Positions 50,236 through 57,068 of a stretch of DNA of 57,068 bases are shown one piece after another. The DNA lies in NCBI RefSeq assembly GCF_019654915.1, contig NZ_BPET01000036.1, positions 1-57,068 of the forward strand, written 5' to 3'. The notes beneath the pieces are model-generated. The model saw nothing but the letters and a program-made list of their open reading frames with translations. It was not told where the DNA came from and did not search any database. Numbering within the stretch: the stretch's first letter is position 1; every line of letters starts with the position of its first letter. This DNA comes from Shewanella sp. MBTL60-007 (GTDB lineage Bacteria > Pseudomonadota > Gammaproteobacteria > Enterobacterales > Shewanellaceae). The translations under genes were made by a program, and so were the position numbers.

Positions 50236-50940
50236 ATGCAAGCCACTGTATCAGTTACGACCGATGATATTTTATTAAAGCTATGCCACTCAGTATCTCA
50301 TGTCCTTTTTAGCACGACGCATAGTCAAGTTAGCCACGCAGGTATGGTGCAATCTATTACCCGTACCTGTTTAAAGCCTGATTTAGGTTGTTTCTCTATT
50401 TTCGATGGCGGTTTTTCTGGCTTGGTGGTGATTAACTTTTCGGCGCCTGCTGCGCTTGAGATCTATCGAGAATACATGCTTAACATGGGGATGCCTGAGT
50501 CCGATCTTGCTTTTTCACATACTTCAGATGAAGTTGGTAATGTGATGGGCGAATTGATGAACCAGATCTTAGGGGATTTCATCAACAAAATAAGCAAAGA
50601 GTTGCAAACGAGCATCAGTCAAAGTCAACCTAAGATGCTGACTATTAATAAAGAGTTGACAATATCGATCGATACCAACCTAGATGAAGCAGTAGCGAGA
50701 AGAGTATCGTTTAAGACCAAAAATAATCATATTTTCTATCTCGAATTTGCCATGGATAAGACTGAGTTTATCAAGTTAAGTGAATTCGAAGCGGATGATG
50801 ATTTTGATTTAGATGAGTTGCTTGCAGAGCACGGTCAGATTTTAGCAAATTCCAATCCTACGCCTGTTTCAAACATCTCAGAGAAAAAGGAAGCGAGTAA
50901 AACTGACGCTGACGATCTACTCGATGAGTTAGGCCTATAA
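50236..50940 (+). CDS. DUF3334 protein with CheC/CheX-like motif
   Basis: A 234-residue protein of the DUF3334 family (Shewanella/Vibrio). It contains TSDEVGNVMGELMNQILGDF with Glu106 and Asn109 spaced as in the ExxN catalytic pair of CheC/CheX/FliY phosphatases (N-x3-E-x2-N), in a region IFDGGFSGLVVINFSAPAAL that looks like the CheX beta sheet. The C-terminal 45 residues are acidic and disordered (EFEADDDFDLDELLAEHG, DADDLLDELGL). It is divergent from a chemoreceptor. A role as a phosphatase or chemotaxis partner is inferred, not shown. Confidence 0.75.
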   Translation: MQATVSVTTDDILLKLCHSVSHVLFSTTHSQVSHAGMVQSITRTCLKPDLGCFSIFDGGFSGLVVINFSAPAALEIYREYMLNMGMPESDLAFSHTSDEVGNVMGELMNQILGDFINKISKELQTSISQSQPKMLTINKELTISIDTNLDEAVARRVSFKTKNNHIFYLEFAMDKTEFIKLSEFEADDDFDLDELLAEHGQILANSNPTPVSNISEKKEASKTDADDLLDELGL

Positions 50941-50977
50941 AACTCTCTCTCCTAGCAACCTAGCAAATGTTAGCTGG

Positions 50978-51017
50978 ATTTACGCACTGATTAAACAGTG
51001 CGTAAATGCTATTTTTG
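50978..51017. terminator. Bidirectional terminator after the DUF3334 gene
   Basis: A 12-bp stem ATTTACGCACTG/CAGTGCGTAAAT with loop ATTAAA, between convergent genes, with T-rich flanks on both strands. Confidence 0.85.
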
Positions 51018-51659
51018 TCGTTTAAGATATTGGTTTACATTCGATTTACTCTGCTTGGCAATACTCTGTAATAACCCAAAGTCAGGCTTGATTAATTGGT
51101 AGTCTAGGTGCAAATCTTCTAGCATGGTCAGCCATAAGTTTGCGGTCATTTCACTATCGGCTAGGGCTCGGTGAAATACACCATCATGTTCAATATTCTT
51201 ATAACTAACTAGGCTTCCCAACTTATGATTCGGCGCATCTTGGTAGAGTCTGCGTGCTATGAGCATGGAGCAAGCAAATTGACCGACATAATGACTACCA
51301 ATTCGATTAAGCTCGGCATCAAGAAATCGTTGGTCGAAAGAGGCGTTATGGGCAACCAAGTTATAGTCACCGATAAAGTCAGCAAATTGCAGCATAACTT
51401 CTTCGCATGAAGGCGCATCAGTTAACATGGCGTTTGTAATCCCTGTATAACTTTCGATAAAGCCGCTTACTCTAAAGCCTGGATTCATTAGCTGCTGAAA
51501 ACGGTCTATAACTTTACCATCTTTGAGCATGACCGCCCCTATCTCAATCGCACGGTCGCCCTGAGTTGGTGACAAGCCAGTGGTTTCAAAGTCGAGTACG
51601 ATAACGGTATCGGCGGGGCGAGATAGGGTGGCGAGTTTGCTATTGGTCAATTTAATCAT
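51009..51659 (-). CDS. DnaQ-family 3'-5' exonuclease
   Basis: A 216-residue DEDDh exonuclease: motif I VLDFETTG (Asp23, Glu25), motif II HNASFDQRF, motif III HRALADSEMT. The domain resembles the DNA polymerase III epsilon type but lacks a C-terminal polymerase-binding tail, so it is more likely a stand-alone exonuclease of the ExoX/RNase T kind. The role is unknown. A weak ribosome binding site precedes the ATG. Confidence 0.88.
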   Translation of the reverse strand: MIKLTNSKLATLSRPADTVIVLDFETTGLSPTQGDRAIEIGAVMLKDGKVIDRFQQLMNPGFRVSGFIESYTGITNAMLTDAPSCEEVMLQFADFIGDYNLVAHNASFDQRFLDAELNRIGSHYVGQFACSMLIARRLYQDAPNHKLGSLVSYKNIEHDGVFHRALADSEMTANLWLTMLEDLHLDYQLIKPDFGLLQSIAKQSKSNVNQYLKRQK

Positions 51660-51848
51660 TCGTCTGTAATGTTTGCTTGGTATTGTATTGATCCGGCTAT
51701 TACAGTCAATTAGCTTTGCTTTCGTTAACTTCGCTTTTTAATAATTTCGTTAATAGCTGCACCGAGTAAGCATGTTTTCATGATCCCTACGTGATTTTTA
51801 TCTGGTCACATTTGATAGAATGCGTGCAAATTTTCGTGAGTTAATAGC

Positions 51849-52994
51849 ATGCAATTAGATATAAATGGTTTAACGCCAAAGGAATTTCTTGAGCAGTACT
51901 GGCAAAAGAAACCGCTTGTGATCCGCCAAGGATTTAAAAACTTTAAAGATCTGCTTTCTCCAGATGAGATGGCTGGACTAGCTTGTGATGAAATGGTCGA
52001 GTCCCGCAGGGTCTACCGAGAAAAAGGGGAGTGGCAAGCTGAGTTTGGTCCATTTGAATCTTATGAGCATCTCGGTGAAACCGATTGGACATTGATTGTT
52101 CAAGCATTAAATAATTGGGTGCCTCAAGCTGAAGATCTGCTTAAGTGTTTTGACTTTATCCCACGCTGGCGTTTAGACGATGTAATGGTTAGTTATGCTG
52201 TGCCAGGTGGTGGAGTGGGCCCACATATCGATCTCTACGATGTGTTTATCTGTCAGGGTTCAGGAAGACGTAGATGGCGTGTCGGAGACTTAGGGCCACA
52301 CAAAGAGTTTGCTGCTCATCCTGCACTGCTTCATACCGAAGCATTTGAGCCGATCATAGATGTTGAATTATTACCGGGTGATATTCTTTATCTGCCACCA
52401 GGGTACCCCCATGACGGCGTCACCCTAGAGCCATCGATGAGTTTCTCTGTAGGCTATCGCACAGCATCTTCGCGCGATATGGTGAGTGCTTTGGCTGACC
52501 ACCTTATCGATAATGAGCTTGGTACTAAACAGATCACCGATCCGGACCGCGGTCTTAGTCAACACTCTGGATTAATTGATGACCGAGATCTTAGCCGCAT
52601 TAAGCAGCAACTTGTAGATACCTTGGACGACACCTTAATTAGTGAGTTTAGTGGTCGTTATCTGACGCAATCTAAGTGCGAACTGGATTTACCGGAGGCT
52701 CATCTTGGCTTCGATGTTGAAGATGTTAAGGCGATTATCGCCGAACAGCCCTTGATCCGCTTAGGGGGTCTACGTTGCCTCTATTTTGCTGCGACTATAG
52801 GCTCAGGTGTCATGTACATCAATGGTGAGCAAGTGCAGTTTGCTAAAGGTGCTTCAGAGGTTATCGAAGCTTGCTGTAACAAACAGATGCTTACCCTTGA
52901 AGATATTCAAACTTGGTTTGATGATGAAGCCGTTATGGCGCAGTTAACGCAGTGGGTTAATGCGGGCTATTGGTATTTTGACGATTTAGACTGA
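51849..52994 (+). CDS. roxA: Ribosomal protein L16 arginine hydroxylase RoxA (YcfD)
   Basis: A 381-residue JmjC 2-oxoglutarate/Fe(II) oxygenase matching YcfD. Iron ligands His126, Asp128 (GPHIDLYDVF) and His188 (PPGYPHDGV) are present. E. coli YcfD hydroxylates an arginine of ribosomal protein L16. A promoter-like TAGAAT is at 51816-51821, close to the start; GTGAG lies ahead of the ATG. It ends in a G-U-rich terminator. Confidence 0.93.
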   Translation: MQLDINGLTPKEFLEQYWQKKPLVIRQGFKNFKDLLSPDEMAGLACDEMVESRRVYREKGEWQAEFGPFESYEHLGETDWTLIVQALNNWVPQAEDLLKCFDFIPRWRLDDVMVSYAVPGGGVGPHIDLYDVFICQGSGRRRWRVGDLGPHKEFAAHPALLHTEAFEPIIDVELLPGDILYLPPGYPHDGVTLEPSMSFSVGYRTASSRDMVSALADHLIDNELGTKQITDPDRGLSQHSGLIDDRDLSRIKQQLVDTLDDTLISEFSGRYLTQSKCELDLPEAHLGFDVEDVKAIIAEQPLIRLGGLRCLYFAATIGSGVMYINGEQVQFAKGASEVIEACCNKQMLTLEDIQTWFDDEAVMAQLTQWVNAGYWYFDDLD

Positions 52995-53044
52995 GAGTGA
53001 CCGTTCGTAGTATTATCTATAGGCGCGATCCTTGATATAAACAG

Positions 53045-53079
53045 AGCTCAATTGCAGTTTAAGCGGTTGGGCTTTTTAT
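53045..53079 (+). terminator. Terminator of roxA
   Basis: An 11-bp stem AGCTCAATTGC/GCGGTTGGGCT with G-U pairs and loop AGTTTAA is followed by TTTTT. Confidence 0.8.
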
Positions 53080-53097
53080 ATCCTGATGGGTATGACA

Positions 53098-54054
53098 TTA
53101 AAATCGGTATTGCCATAATGCGCCAAAAGTATCGAAGTCGTTACCTACTTCAGTGATGACACCTGTGTTGGCGTAGAGCTTTACACTGTGTTGGGCGCTC
53201 ACGGGGATCGAATAGGTGATGCCGAAACGTGAGTTACGCTGATCATCGGATGAGGCAATATTATCTTTTTTGGTTTCTCCACCAAAAAATAGATTAGCGT
53301 TCAATGAGACCCAGTGTCCACGGCTAATGTTATAGATGAGGTGGCCTTGGAGCGTATATTGGGGTTCTTGTTGTAAGCGAGTGTCGTTAAAATATTCATC
53401 ATTATCACCATATAGCCGAACTGACGCTATCAGGTCGTAATACCAGCGCCCGAGCTTATGTGACATACCAATACCTGGGCGAAATACCCAACGATTGGTT
53501 CCGGTATTGAGTAGTTTACCTGAGTCGTAACTGCCAATCGGCAAAGCAATCTGCATACTCGCTCCAACGACAACGCCTTGCTGCCAGCTGGAGAAATCTT
53601 TCGGTTCTAATGCTGGTGCGCCAAAAAAATTCCAGGTTAGCCTTATTGTCGGATCACCATATCCACAGCGGTCAGCATAGAGGCGTTCAGAATTAATTGT
53701 TGCGCTACCTTCATAGCAGACGCGGGTAGTAGAAAGATCAATCTTTGATGAACTACCCGCTAAGGCGAAGGTGTGTGCGTACCCAATAACGGCTGCATCG
53801 ATAGTTAAGTTTGCATCTGTTATCGGCGCTGTTGGAGCTGGGGATAGCTCACCTTCGGAATGTACGATACCTGCAGCTAAGAAGTTCAATCCAATAGGAA
53901 TGTTAGTGTAACTACGAGGTTCAAGATCTTGAGCCAAGCAAGGTTTACACAACAATAATAGGGGAGACAATATAAACCATTTCAGCCTAACAGGAGCGAA
54001 GCCAAGGGAGTTGATTAATATTTCATTCCAAGCCAGGTTGTATTGATTTTTCAA
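53098..54054 (-). CDS. Outer-membrane channel-like protein (Phenol_MetA_deg/SphA type)
   Basis: A 318-residue exported protein with a signal segment ending at CLAQ (LSPLLLLCKPCLAQ), then a beta-barrel: alternating aromatic strands ending in LWQYRF, a C-terminal Phe as in outer-membrane proteins. The motif NFLAAGIVHSEGELS near the start and RWVFRPGIGMSHKLGRWYYDLIAS resemble the transporter family tied to hydrocarbon or phenol degradation. The TTG at 54054 has AAAGGAA upstream and is preferred over a TTG at 54096. Substrate unknown. Confidence 0.72.
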   Translation of the reverse strand: MKNQYNLAWNEILINSLGFAPVRLKWFILSPLLLLCKPCLAQDLEPRSYTNIPIGLNFLAAGIVHSEGELSPAPTAPITDANLTIDAAVIGYAHTFALAGSSSKIDLSTTRVCYEGSATINSERLYADRCGYGDPTIRLTWNFFGAPALEPKDFSSWQQGVVVGASMQIALPIGSYDSGKLLNTGTNRWVFRPGIGMSHKLGRWYYDLIASVRLYGDNDEYFNDTRLQQEPQYTLQGHLIYNISRGHWVSLNANLFFGGETKKDNIASSDDQRNSRFGITYSIPVSAQHSVKLYANTGVITEVGNDFDTFGALWQYRF

Positions 54055-54285
54055 TCTTATTCCTTTACCGACTGCGATAAACACAGCTCTTTTCAAGCCG
54101 GATTTAACGGATAAACACCTATGACCTTGCTTTCAATAATCCAAGCAATTAACACTAAGCTAACAATTCAGCGCTGTTTATCAAGTGGATTTTTGTCTAG
54201 ACACCGAATTATTAATACGCCATCGTAGAGCGGTTTTGGTACTCTTAGTATAGTGGCAGCTTTATACTCAGGATAAGCAAGAGAA

Positions 54286-54783
54286 GTGTTACCTATTAAT
54301 CAGTTGCATCACCTTATTCGACGGGAACTGGAAAAAGCACTCGTCAGTGCCATCGCAGCAGCAAAGCGAGCCCATGAAACGGCAACTGACACGGAGAGTA
54401 TTGCTAAGAGTAAGTATGAAACATTTGGCCTAGAAGCATCCTATCTCGCACACGGACAGTCTGTGAGGGTAGCGCAATGTCAAGCCGATATAAGAGATTT
54501 TGACGCCTTGTTTACCCGATTAAGTGGCGTGTCAGAGGTCAATGTGCCTAAGGTGGGCTTAGGAAAGCTAGTAGAGTTGATGGACACCGAAGGGAAAAGC
54601 CAATATCTGTTTGTTGGACCAGGCGCTGGTGGCTTAAAGGTAACTTGGAATAAATATTCGGTGATGGTTGTCACGCTCGCGTCTCCACTTGGCAGAGCTA
54701 TGATGAATAAAGAGCAAGGAGATGAGTTTAGTTTACTGGTTGCTGGGAACCGTCGCGACTTTGAGATTGTTACGGTGAACTAA
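54286..54783 (+). CDS. GreA/GreB-family elongation factor-like protein
   Basis: A 165-residue protein with an N-terminal helical part (HHLIRRELEKALVSAIAAAKRAHETATDTE) and a GreA/GreB C-terminal domain (VMVVTLASPLGRAMMNKEQGDEFSLLVAG). True GreA/GreB have a coiled coil of about 75 residues whose acidic tip reaches the polymerase active site. Here the tip region is different (SKYETFGLEASYLAHGQ), so it is more likely a paralogue that binds polymerase without classical cleavage. GTG start. It is divergent from the barrel gene. Confidence 0.75.
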   Translation: MLPINQLHHLIRRELEKALVSAIAAAKRAHETATDTESIAKSKYETFGLEASYLAHGQSVRVAQCQADIRDFDALFTRLSGVSEVNVPKVGLGKLVELMDTEGKSQYLFVGPGAGGLKVTWNKYSVMVVTLASPLGRAMMNKEQGDEFSLLVAGNRRDFEIVTVN

Positions 54784-54916
54784 CTAGCTGCTTAGTAGGC
54801 GAAGGCATTTTGCCTATGGGGTGCAGCACATTAATACATTGGCATATCAGCGGGAGTAGGATTGAACAGTTAGCTTCTCTCGTTTTAATAGGAATTATTT
54901 TTTAAAGGAATGACTT

Positions 54917-55273
54917 ATGGTAGTAGGGCGTAAATTAGCATTTCTATTGACTGTGTCGCTTACAATGACAGGGTGTAATATCGCCAATCATGGCTCATTT
55001 GTGACCAGTACTTATCAGGATAAAGCGACTACAGATACTCTCGTCAAATTAGGGCCTATTTTTGGCGAGAGTTGCCAAACCCAGTTTCTTTATCTGTTCC
55101 CTATGGGGGACAGTGTTTCCTCTCCTAAGGCCATTGCCGCAGCTAAAAGCGCTATTCAAGGCACGGTGATCATCACCGATGTGACCATAGACGATTCTCT
55201 GTCATTTGGTATTGGTTACTCTGAGCAATGCATTAAGGTTCAAGGTATTGCCTATGGTAAAAAAGTGAAATAA
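54917..55273 (+). CDS. TRL-like lipoprotein
   Basis: A 118-residue lipoprotein: signal with lipobox LTMTGC (Cys20), and a single TRL-like domain with the family's GPIFGESCQ, GDSVSSPKAIAAAKSAIQG, and GYSEQCIKVQGIAYGK blocks; the two remaining cysteines could pair. Function unknown. AAAGGA precedes the ATG, which is 134 bases after the GreA-like gene. It ends in a strong terminator. Confidence 0.75.
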   Translation: MVVGRKLAFLLTVSLTMTGCNIANHGSFVTSTYQDKATTDTLVKLGPIFGESCQTQFLYLFPMGDSVSSPKAIAAAKSAIQGTVIITDVTIDDSLSFGIGYSEQCIKVQGIAYGKKVK

Positions 55274-55282
55274 AACTGGATT

Positions 55283-55319
55283 AAACAAACAGAACTTAGG
55301 CCGTTCTGTTTGTTTCTAT
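55283..55319. terminator. Terminator of the TRL-like gene
   Basis: A perfect 13-bp stem AAACAAACAGAAC/GTTCTGTTTGTTT with a 7-base loop is followed by a T-rich tract, between convergent genes. Confidence 0.85.
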
Positions 55320-55370
55320 TTTGCTGCTATATCGACGCTTATCAGTGTTAGCACTTAGCCTTGTTCGCGA

Positions 55371-56906
55371 TTAACTCTCAAGACATTGAGGCTTTCCTGC
55401 TTGATAACAGCTTGGTTGTCTTGGACAAACGGCGCCTCTCGCACAAATTAATCTTGCCTCGTTTTTAATGCCTCTCTCTATCCAATTGATATTAAGGATT
55501 TTAGCCACGCTCATTAGATTTTGTTTAATATTACTCGGCATCTCTACCGTTCCATTATTTGTTGCGCAAGATTGTTTTAGCTCGGCAGCAATGCTTGCTG
55601 CATCACCGCCTTGAGCATCAATTGCAGGGTTAAGATCGATACCCGCACATAAAACGTGATTATTACCCGCCATATCTTTAATTTTTATCGACTCACAACA
55701 ATAGATCCTTGGCTCATCAGCAACATCAAGTATCGATATCTGCGCCGATGTCCCGACTTTAGGTTCGTTGATCATTCGAAATACGGCCCAGTGTTGGCAG
55801 GGATCTTCTACCACGCGCATATTCCCCCAAGGTAGAGGAATACCGTTACCACGATAGACAGCTTTTAGTTTGCCTGGCGCGTAGGCATCGAAGTAATGCC
55901 AATGAGGGTAAGGCGACACCACGGTCATTCGTCGCATTGCCACAGAAGCGGAAACGCCTATGGATTTGTTAACATCGATCTCATAGCCGTGTCGATCCAA
56001 GAGCTGTCTGAAAGGCACTCTAGGGCAGAGCAGTGCTCCAGCAAAAAAACTCGATTCGAAGTCACGCCATGCATGTAAAATATCTTGTGCATTAAGCGTT
56101 GATGAAGTCGGTGCTGCAGGCTCTTCATGGGCGGCGGTATGGCGTCTTCCGGCGGTTAAGACGCATTTTAACCCATCTTTATTATGCAGGACGCAATGGC
56201 CAATATGCACAGCCAAATCGTACTTAAGCCGTGTGGGAAAAGACTTGAGCATCTTGTTTAAATAGATGGTGGAAGGCGGTTCAAAAAAAGAGGTGACAAC
56301 ATGGGTGGTGCTAACTCCCATCTCATCAACGACCTCCTGAGGCGTTCTATCGATCCACTTTAATTTGAGTTCTAGTGATTTAGCAATATCTTTAAGATCA
56401 TCTATCGCAAGCGGCAAGCGTTTATGTCCAACCTCTTCGGCAGCGCGCTCAAGATCAGGAAAGTGGTTCTGGTGGTGCTCTTGATGGGCACGAATTAAGA
56501 GGTGAGCAAACTCCCTTCCTGTGGTACCCGTTTGTGACAGCATTTCTGGGATCGCAATCTGTAAAATGTCATTGGAAAAAAGAAAGCTTGGCTCTAACGC
56601 CATTCCACTTATACCACCACGGCGTCCTTTATTAGGGGTAATTGCATCATCTTCGGGCACATCATCTAGAAACCAATCTATCTCTTTTTGAAACACCGCG
56701 GCGATGACTGCAAGCATGCCTGCGCTAGGTACACGCTTACCACGCTCAATCATGGATAAGTAGGATACAGAGGGGGCTGATTCGGGATCAACACGTACGC
56801 AGCGCGCAGAGAGATCTTCCATCGTGAGGTGATTTCTCTTCCTCAAGTTACGGATCTTTGTGCCCAAGAAATGTGACTTTCTGATCAAGCTCTGATTATT
56901 TTTCAT
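55371..56906 (-). CDS. XRE-family regulator with Cys-rich C-terminus (DUF3612-type)
   Basis: A 511-residue protein: an N-terminal XRE helix-turn-helix (about 12-75, GTKIRNLRKRNHLTMEDLS...SYLSMIERGKRVPS), a middle region with a possibly decayed ImmA/IrrE block (FPTRLKYDLAVHIGHCVLHN), and a C-terminal tail with four cysteines spaced C-x5-C-x5-C-x7-C (ICARGAVCPRQPSC...QC). This layout is like RamB/PrpR/ScfR regulators of acetate and short-chain acyl-CoA metabolism; I recall DUF3612 as the name in Vibrio and Shewanella. The ligand is unknown; a self-operator is likely just upstream (56916-56942). Confidence 0.75.
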   Translation of the reverse strand: MKNNQSLIRKSHFLGTKIRNLRKRNHLTMEDLSARCVRVDPESAPSVSYLSMIERGKRVPSAGMLAVIAAVFQKEIDWFLDDVPEDDAITPNKGRRGGISGMALEPSFLFSNDILQIAIPEMLSQTGTTGREFAHLLIRAHQEHHQNHFPDLERAAEEVGHKRLPLAIDDLKDIAKSLELKLKWIDRTPQEVVDEMGVSTTHVVTSFFEPPSTIYLNKMLKSFPTRLKYDLAVHIGHCVLHNKDGLKCVLTAGRRHTAAHEEPAAPTSSTLNAQDILHAWRDFESSFFAGALLCPRVPFRQLLDRHGYEIDVNKSIGVSASVAMRRMTVVSPYPHWHYFDAYAPGKLKAVYRGNGIPLPWGNMRVVEDPCQHWAVFRMINEPKVGTSAQISILDVADEPRIYCCESIKIKDMAGNNHVLCAGIDLNPAIDAQGGDAASIAAELKQSCATNNGTVEMPSNIKQNLMSVAKILNINWIERGIKNEARLICARGAVCPRQPSCYQAGKPQCLES

Positions 56907-56915
56907 TCTGTAAAA

Positions 56916-56942
56916 TTCACAATGTAAAATTTTTATTGTGAA
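56916..56942. promoter_or_regulatory. Palindrome upstream of the XRE regulator
   Basis: TTCACAAT-N11-ATTGTGAA, perfect 8-bp arms, 10-36 bases before the regulator's ATG. The octamer GTAAAATT occurs twice beside it (56910-56917 and 56924-56931). Likely autoregulatory operator shared with the gene beyond the right edge. Confidence 0.55.
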
Positions 56943-57068
56943 ATTGTAATGAAAATTACTCTAGACTACAAATCAAGCAATCAAGAAATAGTCTCGAACT
57001 CGATTGTGACAACTACAGATAACGACCCGGAATTTCAAAAGTAGAGGATAGGGCCATGGATATATAAA
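56943..57068. other. Right-edge region
   Basis: No gene starts that I can support. An ATG at 57056 meets a stop at 57065. An AGAGGA stretch at 57043-57048 suggests a start just outside the window. Confidence 0.35.

Noticed and set aside
57056..57067. Start of a gene at the right edge
   Set aside because: ATG at 57056 is followed by a stop after two further codons.

Overview
The window is a stretch of chromosome from a marine gammaproteobacterium, almost certainly Shewanella. Supporting signs are the kdnA-kdnB-kdsB operon for the Kdo8N lipopolysaccharide sugar (described from Shewanella), DUF3466 and DUF3334 family proteins, moderate AT richness, and several gene blocks that keep Enterobacteria-type order. 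No phage, insertion sequence, CRISPR array or plasmid gene is visible; the DNA looks like core genome with a few accessory genes.

Layout. 1-4.1 kb: 3' end of a DUF3466 surface/secreted protein, rmf, then fabA and ycbZ on the minus strand with a FabR-type operator before fabA. 4.3-9.6 kb: tRNA-Ser, uvrY-uvrC-pgsA, then tRNA-Gly, tRNA-Cys and tRNA-Leu (the E. coli uvrY-uvrC-pgsA-glyW-cysT-leuZ order), followed by a 134-bp tandem array built from the 3' part of the tRNA-Leu gene plus its terminators; then a lone type IV-like prepilin. 9.7-12.2 kb: ldtD-like L,D-transpeptidase, ycbK and rplY. 12.3-17.1 kb: ycgB (SpoVR), yeaH and yeaG (PrkA kinase) as one minus-strand operon. 17.3-19.8 kb: sodB, grxD, uraA. 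19.9-32.8 kb: DUF2066 gene, hda, a zinc-metallopeptidase-like lipoprotein, DUF2069, arsC-like, bepA, a TusA-like gene, perM, the argP/argO divergent pair, bcp, gcvR, dapA and bamC, a close relative of the E. coli hda-to-bamC region. 33.1-37.3 kb: an RND efflux adaptor and pump. 37.4-40.8 kb: the Kdo8N operon. 41.0-48.1 kb: carbonic anhydrase, an alpha/beta hydrolase, M15 carboxypeptidase, dapE, yffB, and crr-ptsI-ptsH with an ACT-domain gene upstream of ptsH. 48.2-52.9 kb: a chemoreceptor, a DUF3334 protein with CheC/CheX-like residues, a DnaQ-type exonuclease and the ribosomal oxygenase roxA. 53.1-56.9 kb: an outer-membrane channel-like protein, a GreA/GreB-like protein, a TRL-like lipoprotein and a large XRE regulator with a cysteine-rich tail.

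Themes: cell envelope (fabA, pgsA, ldtD, ycbK, kdn operon, bamC, bepA, dapA/dapE), stationary phase and stress (rmf, yeaG-yeaH-ycgB, sodB, bcp, grxD) and carbon sensing (PTS, uvrY, a CRP-type site). The most unusual feature is the tRNA-Leu 3'-end/terminator array at 8152-8733. In E. coli the spacer downstream of this same leuZ gene is a known sponge for small RNAs, so amplification of the spacer here deserves testing. Several unexplained palindromes and a possible CheX-like protein are also reported.
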